In this document: positions 45,924-54,701 of the stretch, piece by piece | How positions within the stretch are numbered: position 1 is the stretch's first letter | How the letters are laid out: the number at the start of each line of letters is the position of its first letter | NCBI GenBank assembly: GCA_018883725.1 | Contig: JAHLFN010000016.1 | Location: 27,861-91,860 of the forward strand | From: Candidatus Fusobacterium pullicola | GTDB lineage: Bacteria; Fusobacteriota; Fusobacteriia; Fusobacteriales; Fusobacteriaceae | Direction: 5' to 3' | Length of the DNA: 64,000 nucleotides | Translations under genes and position numbers: made by a program | Notes under the pieces: model-generated | Databases searched by the model: none | Seen by the model: only the letters and a program-made list of their open reading frames with translations | What the model was told of the DNA's origin: nothing

Positions 45924-46217
45924 ATGAGAACTATATTTATGACACCACTAGTAAGACACGATTTAGATGTAAGAGCATTATTAATGGTTGTATCAGCTTT
46001 AAGATTAAAAGAAGAAAAGGAAGAGAGTGAAGGTTTAGATCCATTTCAAATATTTGAGTTCAAAGATAAAAAGATGACTAATAGGCAAGAGGAACCGAAG
46101 GATAAAAAAGAGTTTGAATTAAGTTATGAAGTTAAGGAGTGTAAAGTATGGGCAGTATTAGGACTAGATGAAGTAGTAGGAGAATATTGGACTATTATGT
46201 TTCCGAGTGAATATTAA
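45924..46217 (+). CDS. DUF960-like small protein
   Basis: The 97-residue protein has the elements FQIFEF, a QEEP turn, KVWAVLG and a closing acidic/aromatic strand WTIMFPSEY. Together these resemble DUF960 proteins of plasmids and phages of Gram-positive bacteria. Function unknown. Preceded by GGAGAG and in the ardC-rad52 operon. Confidence 0.5.
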   Translation: MRTIFMTPLVRHDLDVRALLMVVSALRLKEEKEESEGLDPFQIFEFKDKKMTNRQEEPKDKKEFELSYEVKECKVWAVLGLDEVVGEYWTIMFPSEY

Positions 46218-46233
46218 AAGGAGGATTGAGAGT

Positions 46234-46869
46234 ATGGATAAATTGTTAGAGAAGTTAAGAGAGCCATTTGCTAGGGAGGAATTAGAATTTAGAGTTGGAG
46301 CAGTAAATAAGGATAAAATGGAGGGATTGGCTCTTGCTTATGTACAAGCAAGAGCTATTCAAAATAGATTAGATGAGCTATTTGGAATAGATGGATGGAC
46401 TGTAGCATATAGAGAAGTATCAGCAGGATTTATTTGTTCTCTATCTATCAAAATTAATGATAGATGGATAACCAAAGAAGATGGAGCCAGTATGACAGAG
46501 TATGAAAGTATAAAGGGGGGAATTTCAAATGCTTTTAAGAGAGTAGCAAGTAGTGGATTTGGAATAGGAAGATATTTATATAAAGCTAAAAATAAATGGT
46601 ATCCAGTAAGACAACAAGGCAAAGGCTATGTATTTACAGTAGAGCCAGAGTTGGAGCTTGAGGATAATAACCTAACATTTAAAAAATTAGAAGCAGAGAA
46701 AGACGAACCTAAAGTAGTAGGAAGTACTAAGATAGTAATAGAGTTTGGTAAATATAAAGGACTTACATTACAAGAGATATATGATAAGGATATTAACTAT
46801 ATCAAATATCTAAGAGCCAATGCTAAAGATAAGAAGATATCACAAGCATGTGCAGAGTTAATAGCATAA
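46234..46869 (+). CDS. Rad52/Rad22-like single-strand annealing protein
   Basis: The 211-residue protein has the Rad52-family N-terminal fold (QARAIQNRLDELFGIDGWTVAYREV, ESIKGGISNAFKRVASSGFGIGRYLY). A C-terminal segment IEFGKYKGLTLQEIYDKDINY is of the type often found after annealing proteins. It should anneal complementary single strands during element recombination. ATG 46234 follows GGAGG; the in-frame GTG 46207 lies inside the previous gene. Confidence 0.85.
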   Translation: MDKLLEKLREPFAREELEFRVGAVNKDKMEGLALAYVQARAIQNRLDELFGIDGWTVAYREVSAGFICSLSIKINDRWITKEDGASMTEYESIKGGISNAFKRVASSGFGIGRYLYKAKNKWYPVRQQGKGYVFTVEPELELEDNNLTFKKLEAEKDEPKVVGSTKIVIEFGKYKGLTLQEIYDKDINYIKYLRANAKDKKISQACAELIA

Positions 46870-46885
46870 TAGGAGATGATGAGAA

Positions 46886-47170
46886 GTGAATAATTATCAA
46901 AAGTTATTAGATGAATATATAGAGTTTGAAGAGGAAACTTTGGAAAAGGATAGTAGAGAAGTTTATACTATGGCAGAGCAGATAAAGTTCTATACTGATA
47001 TTATGAATTATCTTGAGTATGGAGATATAAAGATAAGAGATTTAGAAAAGATAAAATCTCTTAAAGACTTATACTATTTCTATATGGAAAGTGATGGGTA
47101 TATTGTAGGAAGATTTGAAGATACAGAAGATTTCATAGAAGCATATATAAAGAGATTGGAGGAGAACTAA
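46886..47170 (+). CDS. Unknown 94-residue protein, first of a tandem paralogous pair
   Basis: It starts with GTG (46886) after GGAG. It is helical and acidic, with the pattern YIEFEEETL...QIKFYTDIMNYLEYG...LKDLYYFYMES. The next gene repeats this pattern, so the two arose by duplication. Function unknown. Confidence 0.6.
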   Translation: MNNYQKLLDEYIEFEEETLEKDSREVYTMAEQIKFYTDIMNYLEYGDIKIRDLEKIKSLKDLYYFYMESDGYIVGRFEDTEDFIEAYIKRLEEN

Positions 47171-47430
47171 TGGATAGATTGACAGAGGAATATTTAAAAT
47201 TTAAAAGCTCTATACTAGCACTAAATAAGGAAGAGATATTTGAGAGAGCCTTTAAAATAGTATTCTATAATGAGATTTATAGATACTTCAAGAATACTGG
47301 AGCTAGTGTTGATAAGGATATGAGTATAGCTAGTTTATATAACTTCTATATCAAGTACGAAAGTTTAAATGTAAATAACATTGAAGAGATAGCAGAGTTT
47401 TTAAATGTATATAGAAAATATGTAGCATAA
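47170..47430 (+). CDS. Unknown 86-residue protein, second of the tandem pair
   Basis: It shares layout with the preceding protein (YLKFKSSIL...KIVFYNEIYRYFKNTG...IASLYNFYIKY...FLNVYRKY) and starts at the base where the previous gene ends, with GGAGG upstream. The two may be dosage or interaction partners. No family recognised. Confidence 0.6.
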   Translation: MDRLTEEYLKFKSSILALNKEEIFERAFKIVFYNEIYRYFKNTGASVDKDMSIASLYNFYIKYESLNVNNIEEIAEFLNVYRKYVA

Positions 47431-47445
47431 AGAGGAGGAATTAAT

Positions 47446-47526
47446 ATGTTAGGAGTAGTTGGAGGAATATTAGTAGCAGTAGGAACAGCAGTAACAGCTA
47501 TAGATGAGATTATAAATAAGAAATAA
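47446..47526 (+). CDS. Tiny 26-residue hydrophobic peptide
   Basis: MLGVVGGILVAVGTAVTAID... is a 19-residue Gly/Val/Ile-rich membrane-helix core followed by a charged tail (DEIINKK). A strong AGGAGG site precedes the ATG. A homologous copy lies at 43961-44041. Its size and topology resemble type I toxins or phage small membrane peptides, but no antisense RNA is evident. Confidence 0.55.
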   Translation: MLGVVGGILVAVGTAVTAIDEIINKK

Positions 47527-47541
47527 GAGGAGTGATGAAAA

Positions 47542-48001
47542 ATGAAGTTTTACTTACATATGGCAATAGCAATAAAGAATAAGAAAAAACCAAAATTATC
47601 TGAATATACAATAAATGAATATGATACATTTCAAGAAGCTTTACAAGCATTTCAAAGAACATTTTCAATATATGATGATAGAGAATTACTTAGCTTTAGA
47701 TATATCAATGAGAAAGAAATAATTGGTAGACTTAGTACATCAAAGAAAAGTCTATCTCCAAAGGTAAAGAAGAATTTACTAACTGGAAAGTATTTCCTAT
47801 CTTTTAAAAGAGCAGAATGTAAATATCTATGTAGTAGAGATTATTCTGATAGGATTAGACTATGGCTATGGCTCACATCGTAAAAGCTATATAGTAATGG
47901 AAACTAACTATAAGAAAGTAGCACAAGAGTATGAAGAATATATGAAGAGATTTGAAGATAAGTATAATACTTATTATATGGAAGATAATATAGATGACTA
48001 G
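47542..48001 (+). pseudogene. Unknown protein split by a frameshift near 47,850
   Basis: The frame from ATG 47542 (MKFYLHMAIAI...) stops at 47883 after LWLWLTS. In the +1 frame a natural-looking continuation runs DYGYGSHRKSYIVMETNYKK... to TAG at 47999-48001. Together they would give about 152 residues. No separate ribosome site serves the second half. Interpretation: a single-base change in a once intact gene, a sequencing error, or programmed frameshifting. Confidence 0.55.
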
Positions 48002-48050
48002 TGATGAGGGCTCCTATTAAGGAGTCCTTTTACTTTATTGGAGGAAACTT

Positions 48051-48572
48051 ATGAAGAAGATATTAAAATTTCTAAAGTGTAAAGATAAAGAGGAAGTTAT
48101 ATATAAAATGAGAAGTTACGAAGGAACACAAGAGATAGAGGAATTAAAGGAGCTTATACACTATATAAGCAAAGAAGGAATAAAAAGAAGAGATTTAACT
48201 ACTATAAAGAATAAAGAGAATTTGCTCGAGTTTTTAAAGATAAATCTATCTCCAAGATATAATGAAGAGTTTAAAATACTATTTTTAAATAATGCTAATA
48301 AACTTATAGCTGAAAAGACACTGTTTTATGGAACTATAGATAAATCAGCAGTATATCCAAGAGTAGTATTAGAAGAGGTATTGAGATATAACTCGGCAGG
48401 AGTAATATTAGCACATAACCATCCAAGTGGAAATCTTAGACCAAGTAAACAAGATATCCAATTGACTGAAGCTTTTCAAGAATTATTAGAAAGAATAAAT
48501 GTAGTGGTATTAGACCATGTAATAATAGGAAATGATGAGTATTTTAGCTTTAAAGAAGAAGGTTTACTATAA
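48051..48572 (+). CDS. RadC-like JAB/MPN-domain protein
   Basis: The 173-residue protein has the RadC-family JAMM metal site: GVILAHNHPSGNLRPSKQDIQLTEAF and LDHVIIGNDEYFSF. The N-terminal HhH part of full RadC is short or absent. RadC-like proteins are common on mobile elements; the biochemical role is unresolved. GGAGG precedes the ATG. Confidence 0.85.
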   Translation: MKKILKFLKCKDKEEVIYKMRSYEGTQEIEELKELIHYISKEGIKRRDLTTIKNKENLLEFLKINLSPRYNEEFKILFLNNANKLIAEKTLFYGTIDKSAVYPRVVLEEVLRYNSAGVILAHNHPSGNLRPSKQDIQLTEAFQELLERINVVVLDHVIIGNDEYFSFKEEGLL

Positions 48573-48602
48573 AATGTACTCATAGTGAGTACGTTTTATA
48601 GT
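48571..48602 (+). terminator. Intrinsic terminator
   Basis: AAAATGTACTC and GAGTACGTTTT arms form a stem around ATAGT, with T-rich 3' side, ending the backbone operon. Confidence 0.75.
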
Positions 48603-48730
48603 GTAAAAAAGTTAATAAACCATTATTAAATAAAAGGTCTTGATTTGAAAAAATAAAAAAAATGTTCCTTTTTTGCCTTTTGGAAAAAGTTGTATAATTA
48701 TACTAATAAGGAATAGTAAGGAGGAAGCAT

Positions 48731-49243
48731 GTGAGAAGGAAGGTTAGAGTCACATTTCCTAAGCTTGTTCAAGAAGTTTTACAAACAGATAGAGAGTATT
48801 TTGGAATGAAGGGAGAAACTTTATTTAATCTTATAGTTGAGGGATTAGGATTTGAAAGAGGATTAGAATTAGGATTAGACACAGTAGATGAGAAAAAATC
48901 AATTATATTTTCTCTTAATGAAAAAAATACTAAGCTTTTTCCTGATATGCTTAAATTAAGTCATATTGAAGAAGAAGGAGTATTTTTAAAAAACTTATTT
49001 ATAACCTATGCTAATTTACACCCAAGTATAAGACAGAAAATACTTTTTAAACATTTATTTATACAGTTAGAACAAGCAGTAAAGAAGAAAAAGAAGATAA
49101 AGATATATTATCAAGGAACTCTTTGGGAAATAGTAGGAATAGCCTTAGAAAGAGATATATCAACGGGGTATTCATTTCTAAGAGCTAAAACTAAGGATAA
49201 GGAATACCAATTTGAAGTTAAATATATTGAATTTATAGCTTAA
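48731..49243 (+). CDS. Putative RHH/WYL-like regulator
   Basis: The 170-residue protein starts with GTG 48731 after GGAGG. The N-terminus (RRKVRVTFPKLVQEVLQTDREYFGMKGETLFNLIVEGLGF) resembles a ribbon-helix-helix DNA-binding unit. The last 65 residues (KKIKIYYQGTLWEIVGIALE...GYSFLRAKTKDKEYQFEVKYIEFI) resemble the SH3-like WYL ligand-binding barrel. A TATAAT lies upstream at about 48,692. Likely a regulator of neighbouring element genes; both domain calls are tentative. Confidence 0.55.
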   Translation: MRRKVRVTFPKLVQEVLQTDREYFGMKGETLFNLIVEGLGFERGLELGLDTVDEKKSIIFSLNEKNTKLFPDMLKLSHIEEEGVFLKNLFITYANLHPSIRQKILFKHLFIQLEQAVKKKKKIKIYYQGTLWEIVGIALERDISTGYSFLRAKTKDKEYQFEVKYIEFIA

Positions 49244-49267
49244 AAAATAAAAAGGGGGAATAAATGT

Positions 49268-49495
49268 ATGATAAGAGATATTAATGCTCAAGTGGAAAAA
49301 GCTTTAAATGAAGTAGAAATGAGATATTCAAAAGGAATGAAATTTACTATTTATGACTTATTAGCAACTAAAGTATGTGAAAACGAAAGTAATTTTAGTA
49401 CATATAAAAATAGATTGCAAGCTCAATTAAGTCCAAAAAGAATAGCTCAATTACATTCTACTAGAAATGGAATAAACACTTATATTAAATTATAA
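49268..49495 (+). CDS. Unknown 75-residue protein
   Basis: It follows the WYL-like gene by 24 bases, with GGGGG before the start. It is helical and basic (MKFTIYDLLATKVCENESNF...), possibly DNA- or protein-binding. No family recognised with confidence. Confidence 0.55.
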   Translation: MIRDINAQVEKALNEVEMRYSKGMKFTIYDLLATKVCENESNFSTYKNRLQAQLSPKRIAQLHSTRNGINTYIKL

Positions 49496-49512
49496 TTAAA
49501 AAGGAGAAAAAA

Positions 49513-50124
49513 ATGGAAAAATTTAAACTTATTTTAGCAATACTTTATATTTTATCACCTATTGATATCCTTCCAGAAGTTTTATTAGGACCATTTGGTT
49601 TACTTGATGATGGAATGGCATTACTTTATGCATTAAGTTATTTTTTAGAAGATAAAGGAAATAAAAAAAATATATCTTCTTATGACTATAAACCATATGA
49701 AAATAACTATAAACAAGTTTCAACAAATTATTCCTATAGTAACCAAGCTCAAAATAGTGAAGAAACAATAGTTATTACCGAAAAACCTAAAACTAGTAAT
49801 ATAAAATCTTGGATAATAGGAATTTTATTTTTAGGAGTAATAGGTGGAGGAATTTATTATTACTTACAAATCAAAAATGAAAATAAAATAAATTACTCTG
49901 AAACTATAAATAGAAATAGTATACCAAACAATAATATAGAAAAAAATATATCAATTGAAGAAACAGTGATAAAAAATATAAATACACCATCACAATCACA
50001 AAATATATCAAAAGAAGAAACAAAAAATTCAAATAAATATAATGGTTCAGAAAGAAATCAATTTATTATATTAAATGGAGAAGAAGTTTATATTGACGAA
50101 AATGGAAATATTATAAGAGAATAG
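49513..50124 (+). CDS. DUF1232-like membrane protein
   Basis: The 203-residue protein has the DUF1232/YkvA signature at the N-terminus (LILAILYILSPIDILPEVLLGPFGLLDD). A low-complexity linker, one membrane helix (about 98-117: SWIIGILFLGVIGGGIYYY) and an Asn-rich tail ending in FIILNGEEVYIDENG follow. This is the first gene of a very AT-rich cargo module with the OmpA-like lipoprotein and J-domain protein. Function unknown. Confidence 0.7.
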   Translation: MEKFKLILAILYILSPIDILPEVLLGPFGLLDDGMALLYALSYFLEDKGNKKNISSYDYKPYENNYKQVSTNYSYSNQAQNSEETIVITEKPKTSNIKSWIIGILFLGVIGGGIYYYLQIKNENKINYSETINRNSIPNNNIEKNISIEETVIKNINTPSQSQNISKEETKNSNKYNGSERNQFIILNGEEVYIDENGNIIRE

Positions 50125-50134
50125 GAGATAGATT

Positions 50135-50605
50135 ATGAAAAAGATACTAATAATATTAACAACTTTTAGTTTAGTAGGATGTAGCAGTTTAGAAACATTA
50201 AATAGTAAGTTAGATGAGTCTATTGCTAAAACTTCAGTGAAAGATACTTCTGTTCCTCAATTTAAAAGAGAAGTAATAAGTTTTGCTCCATACAGTGCTG
50301 ATTTGTCTAAAACATATTTTGAAGAGTTAAAAAGTTTTGCTTGGCAATTTAAAAGTACTTATTATTATAAACCAGAACATAAAATTTTATTAAAAGGATA
50401 TATAGATTCTTTAGAAAAAGAAAAAGGATTTTCTAATTTAGGAAGACAAAGAGCTAATATGATAAAAGATTTCTTAATAACTCAAGGAGTGGATTCAAGT
50501 AAAATTCTTGTGTATGATTTAGGAGGAAAAGAATATTTATATTCAAATGAGACAATAATTGGAAAAGCTAAAAACAGAAGTGTAAAGATAGAAATTGTTA
50601 AATAG
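50135..50605 (+). CDS. OmpA-family lipoprotein on the element
   Basis: The 156-residue protein has a lipobox (LVGCSS, Cys16) and an OmpA-like domain (ILLKGYIDSLEKEKGFSNLGRQRANMIKDFL, then KNRSVKIEI). The canonical TDxxG is replaced by IDSLEKE, so peptidoglycan binding may be weakened. Envelope-located proteins are unusual as element cargo. GGAG lies before the ATG. Confidence 0.75.
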   Translation: MKKILIILTTFSLVGCSSLETLNSKLDESIAKTSVKDTSVPQFKREVISFAPYSADLSKTYFEELKSFAWQFKSTYYYKPEHKILLKGYIDSLEKEKGFSNLGRQRANMIKDFLITQGVDSSKILVYDLGGKEYLYSNETIIGKAKNRSVKIEIVK

Positions 50606-50607
50606 CT

Positions 50608-50645
50608 AATAAATGAACCTAGAAAAAATTCTAGGTTCATTTAAA
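50608..50645 (+). terminator. Intrinsic terminator
   Basis: A perfect 14-bp stem (AAATGAACCTAGAA with TTCTAGGTTCATTT) around a 4-base loop. Confidence 0.85.
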
Positions 50646-50668
50646 ATGATAATTTAGGGAGAAAAGCT

Positions 50669-53656
50669 ATGGATTTAAGTAGAGCATATGAAATATTGAA
50701 AGTAAATCAAAATGATGATTTTGAAAAAATAAAAAAAATGTACAAGGAATTATGTAAAAAATATCATCCTGATTTATATCAAGATGAAAATATTAAGGAG
50801 TTAACAGAGGAAAAACTAAAAGAAGTTAATGAAGCATATGAAATATTAGAAAAATATTATAATGAAGAAAAGAATAAACCAATAACAGAATTTTTTACAG
50901 AATTAGACTCAGAAGGAAAAGAACTATATTTTGATAAAAAAACTAGAAAAAAAATAACAGGAAAAATTTTCTATGTAACTTTAGCTAATGGAAAAGGAAT
51001 TTCAGAGGTAAAAAATGGATATAGAGAAGGATTAACTACTATTAGTTATGAAAACGGAAATGATGCATATAAAAAAAATTATGTTGAAGGAATAATTTCT
51101 GGAGAAGTTTTAACATATACATATGGAGAAAATCATGTTTACACTAAAAGAGAATGTTATCTTAAAGGAATAAAACATGGAAAAGAAGAATATTTTTCTT
51201 CAACAGATTTAAAATACTCTAAAAAAATAAAGGAATATAAACACGGGAAAGAAATAGATTTATCAGAAAATAATTCTATAATTTTAAAGATGGAAGATAT
51301 AGAAGTTTTATATAAAGATGATTATAGAGAAGGAAAAGCAAAGTTATATTATACTGATGGAGTAGAGGAAGTAAAGTATATAAGAGGAAAAATAACAGGT
51401 TTTTCAACTTTTTATAGAGATAGTGGAGAAATAGAAAAATATTATTATTCACATGGAAGAAAGAATAAAGAAGTAATAAAAAGGCTAAGAAGTTACCCTA
51501 TTGAATATATTTATAATTTTAAGTATAAAAAAGATAATAAAGAATATATTGTAGGGATTAAAAATGAAGAGTATATTTTTTATAATTGTTTAAGAAAAAT
51601 TTATAATTTAAAAGATGAAATAATTATTGATAAAATTAATTTGAAAGATTCTTTCTATGAATATTTAGCTCTAAATGAAAGCTTATTATTAGAGTTTTCT
51701 GAAACTCTTCCACTAAATGAAATGAATTTTTCTCATGCTAAAGCAAACGATACCAATTTTGATTTATTAAAGGAATTAGAACCAGTGAATTTAGAAGATT
51801 TTGCAAGAAAAATTAGAGCTAGAGATATTGTGTTTAAATTTGATGATTTTAATAATGAAATAACTTCTGTATATATTACTAATGAAAATATAGATAATTT
51901 AATAATGAATACAGAACAGAAAATAGTTACTTTATTTTTAAAAGAATTTTATCCAGAATGTAAAAATTATAGTTTTTATGAAATACCAGCTGTATTAACT
52001 ACAGAATATTGGATTTCTGTTTTTAAAGAAGCAATTGAAAAAGAAAATATTTCTGATGAATTAATTGAAATTTTAAATATCATATTAAAAGATGAAGTTG
52101 AAGTAATAAATCTATTAAATATATATATTGGTCTAAAATATAAGATGTATTCTTTTGTGATGGAAGCTATTGAAAATTTAAAAAATTTAGAAGAATATGA
52201 TGAATATTATTTAGAAGAAATTTTAGAGGATATATTTAAAATTAAAAATATAGATGATATAGAAGATTTTATAATGTGTTTAGAATATTTATTGAATCAT
52301 CAAAAAATAGAAGTTGATATAACTCAAGATAATCTAATGGATCTAAAATATATATATGAACAGATTAGTAATTTTATATTTGAAATAGAAAAAAATAAAA
52401 TTTTTATTTCTTATAAAGATGAAATTAATAATTCTATAAAAGAGTTAAAATTATTTAATTCTAAAATTAAAATTTTAGAAGAAGAAATAGATAATGAAAG
52501 AAAAAAGAAAATGGAATTAAAAATACAAGAATTAGAAAATTTTCTTTTAAATTTAAAATTAAATTATTCAGAAATAAATATAGAAAAAGATAAAAATGAT
52601 ATTGAAAATATAGAGAAAAAAATAGAATTTATATCTGAATTAAAAAATGATGAATTAGAGATAATTAATAAATTAGGCTTTATCAAAAAATTTAGTTTTG
52701 ATAAAAAAAATATTTATTCCCAACAAAAGGAAGAAATTAAAAAAACTTTAATAGAAAAATCTAATAGCATTAAAGAAGATAAAAAAAATAGACCATTAGG
52801 TACATTGATATTTACTATTATAGCTGGTTATTTAGGTATAAAAAATTTAGGTTTTCTTTTAGGAATATTAACTATAGTAGGAACTCCTATTGTTCTTTTT
52901 TTCTTTTATTCTGATGAGGATAAAAAAAATCAAAAAGAGTTAGATGAATTAAAAAATTATGAAAAAAAATTAAATTATATTATAGATAAACTTAATAATA
53001 TACTTAAAATATTAGAACCATTTTCTAATATTTTATATAATGATAATATTATTGAAGTTCAAGAAAATTTAACTGAAATAAAAAATATAAAACCAAGAAG
53101 TAAAAAATTTAAGTTGATATTTTTAATAATATTATTATTTGGAATAGGTTATTATTTATTAAAAGATAATATTACAAACTATTTATTAATATCAGGATTT
53201 GAATCTATCCCAAAAGTAACAAATGAAAAAATATTAAATCAAGATATAGCAATAGAAATTACTGCCTACGATAATGAAAAATTAGAAAATATCTCAAAAG
53301 GATATCCAATTAGATATTCTTCTTTCAAAAAAAAGGATAAACAATTTGGTAAGAAATATGTATATTTTATGTTTTTTGGAAAAGATGGATATACATATAG
53401 AATAGCTTGTTCAAGAGAAGGTATTTTATCAATGGAAGTATACGCTGGTTCTGGTAACTTTTTGTATTATGTCATTCCAGATTTAGAAATACCTACAAAT
53501 ATATTTTCTTATAATATTGAAGATGATGAATTTAAGTTATTAGATTTTAAAAATATGAGTACATTTGATAGAGAAAATGTTAAAGCTATAAAAGAAATAT
53601 TAAGTATATTTAAAGAGTTTTTAAAGAATGATATTTCTTATTATGAGAGAGTGTAA
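50669..53656 (+). CDS. Giant J-domain/MORN-like membrane protein
   Basis: The 995-residue protein begins with a J-domain (about 1-65, HPD at 33-35 in KKYHPDLYQD). Residues about 85-270 contain YwqK/MORN-type repeats (NGKGISEVKNGYREG, YVEGIISGEVLTYTYG, KGIKHGKEEYF). A long helical region with coiled coils (about 470-710) and two membrane segments (about 720-750 and 815-835) follow, then a C-terminal beta-rich domain. A J-domain implies Hsp70 recruitment. I know no protein with this full layout. The gene is among the most AT-rich in the window. Function unknown. Confidence 0.7.
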   Translation: MDLSRAYEILKVNQNDDFEKIKKMYKELCKKYHPDLYQDENIKELTEEKLKEVNEAYEILEKYYNEEKNKPITEFFTELDSEGKELYFDKKTRKKITGKIFYVTLANGKGISEVKNGYREGLTTISYENGNDAYKKNYVEGIISGEVLTYTYGENHVYTKRECYLKGIKHGKEEYFSSTDLKYSKKIKEYKHGKEIDLSENNSIILKMEDIEVLYKDDYREGKAKLYYTDGVEEVKYIRGKITGFSTFYRDSGEIEKYYYSHGRKNKEVIKRLRSYPIEYIYNFKYKKDNKEYIVGIKNEEYIFYNCLRKIYNLKDEIIIDKINLKDSFYEYLALNESLLLEFSETLPLNEMNFSHAKANDTNFDLLKELEPVNLEDFARKIRARDIVFKFDDFNNEITSVYITNENIDNLIMNTEQKIVTLFLKEFYPECKNYSFYEIPAVLTTEYWISVFKEAIEKENISDELIEILNIILKDEVEVINLLNIYIGLKYKMYSFVMEAIENLKNLEEYDEYYLEEILEDIFKIKNIDDIEDFIMCLEYLLNHQKIEVDITQDNLMDLKYIYEQISNFIFEIEKNKIFISYKDEINNSIKELKLFNSKIKILEEEIDNERKKKMELKIQELENFLLNLKLNYSEINIEKDKNDIENIEKKIEFISELKNDELEIINKLGFIKKFSFDKKNIYSQQKEEIKKTLIEKSNSIKEDKKNRPLGTLIFTIIAGYLGIKNLGFLLGILTIVGTPIVLFFFYSDEDKKNQKELDELKNYEKKLNYIIDKLNNILKILEPFSNILYNDNIIEVQENLTEIKNIKPRSKKFKLIFLIILLFGIGYYLLKDNITNYLLISGFESIPKVTNEKILNQDIAIEITAYDNEKLENISKGYPIRYSSFKKKDKQFGKKYVYFMFFGKDGYTYRIACSREGILSMEVYAGSGNFLYYVIPDLEIPTNIFSYNIEDDEFKLLDFKNMSTFDRENVKAIKEILSIFKEFLKNDISYYERV

Positions 53657-54078
53657 TTAATTTTGTGTATTTACCCTCCTTGATTATTAGAAATTAAATT
53701 AGTTAGTAGAGACTGAAGAAATTAGATGTTTTTCAGTCTTTTTTCTTATCCATTTTCTCATATCTTAACATCTTATTGTATATATTATTTAGTATATTTA
53801 TATATAATATATATTATTAAATTACATTTATCCTTTCCCTTCTACATATTATTATTTATTATTTTAAAGATTTTTATTAAAAATTGATGAATAAAAACTT
53901 ATTTAAAAAATAATTATATATAATGACATGTACAAGCTAAGAGAAATAATATTATTTATAATATTATTTCGATATAAATTAATATAACTAATCTTATATG
54001 ATAGATATAAAAAACTTTAGAGTAATTTTTTTATTTTCTCTAACAATACTAATGTACATGTAGAATGGAGGGATAACT
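53657..54078. other. Gene-free AT-rich region with palindromes
   Basis: 422 bases with no credible gene. It holds a terminator (53710-53745) and palindromic AT blocks. ACATGT-centred palindromes at 53926-53931 and 54055-54062 recur further right at 54315-54322, with ATGTACAT at 54383-54390. Together with the hairpins at 54,494-54,701 the region could be an origin. Confidence 0.5.
53710..53745 (+). terminator. Terminator of J-domain gene
   Basis: AGACTGAA pairs with TTTCAGTCT around a 13-base loop, followed by TTTTTT. Confidence 0.75.
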
Positions 54079-54258
54079 ATGAAAAAGAAATTGTCATATA
54101 GAAAATCTAAGAAAGGAATTGCAGAACAATATAATATATCTATCAATCAAGATATAATTAGAAGTATGGGTATAACTGAAAAGGATAGAGAAGTTACCTT
54201 ATTTTATGATAATAGAATTAATGCTCTTATTATTAAAAAATATATAGGAACAGATTAA
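54079..54258 (+). CDS. AbrB-like 59-residue protein
   Basis: GGAGGG lies upstream of ATG 54079. The sequence SINQDIIRSMGITEKDREVTLFYDNRINALIIKK fits the swapped-hairpin AbrB/MazE fold, so DNA binding as a dimer is likely. It is alone, with no toxin gene next to it, inside the putative origin region, and could be a copy-number or partition regulator. This gene is easily missed because of its length. Confidence 0.65.
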   Translation: MKKKLSYRKSKKGIAEQYNISINQDIIRSMGITEKDREVTLFYDNRINALIIKKYIGTD

Positions 54259-54278
54259 AATCTTTATACTTAGAAATT

Positions 54279-54302
54279 GAGAGGGAAACCTCTCTTTTTT
54301 TA
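54279..54302 (+). terminator. Terminator of AbrB-like gene
   Basis: GAGAGG and CCTCTC arms around GAAA, followed by TTTTTTTT. Confidence 0.85.
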
Positions 54303-54594
54303 TATATAACAACATACATGTATAAGATATAACTTAATTAAATATTTTAATGAAAAACTAAAGAATATATCTAACAATATATATGTACATATTTAAAAAG
54401 TAATAAGATAGTAAATTAACATTTTAAACTATCAAAACTACTAATACATATATAAAAAAACTAATTTACTATAACAAAAAAGTGTAGATTAGAGAAGAAT
54501 TTATTCTTCAATGTTATTACAGCCCTCTTCATACTTCAGGGGTACTGTAAATATGGAATTATTTATGCTAGTTTAAAATGGTGTAAATATTGGT

Positions 54595-54648
54595 CTAAAA
54601 TCCCCATTTTATAGCCTAAAAAGGCTATTTTAGGGGATTTTTTTATCT
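54595..54648 (+). terminator. Nested hairpin with T-run upstream of Rep-like gene
   Basis: ATCCCC...GGGGAT forms the outer arms and ATAGCC/GGCTAT the inner stem, followed by TTTTTTT. With no gene directly before it, it may attenuate Rep expression or be part of an origin. Confidence 0.65.
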
Positions 54649-54656
54649 TTTTTAAT

Positions 54657-54701
54657 CAGTGAGTGCTGAATTCATTGAAAGTGAAATGAAGGCACTCACT
54701 G
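54657..54701. repeat. 10-bp perfect inverted repeat, candidate origin/Rep site
   Basis: CAGTGAGTGC (54657-54666) and GCACTCACTG (54692-54701) are exact inverted copies with a 25-base loop, 38 bases before the Rep-like gene. Confidence 0.6.

Noticed and set aside
48672..48698. Promoter before the WYL-like gene
   Set aside because: TATAAT is good, but no acceptable -35 element lies at 16-18 bases; mentioned only as context.
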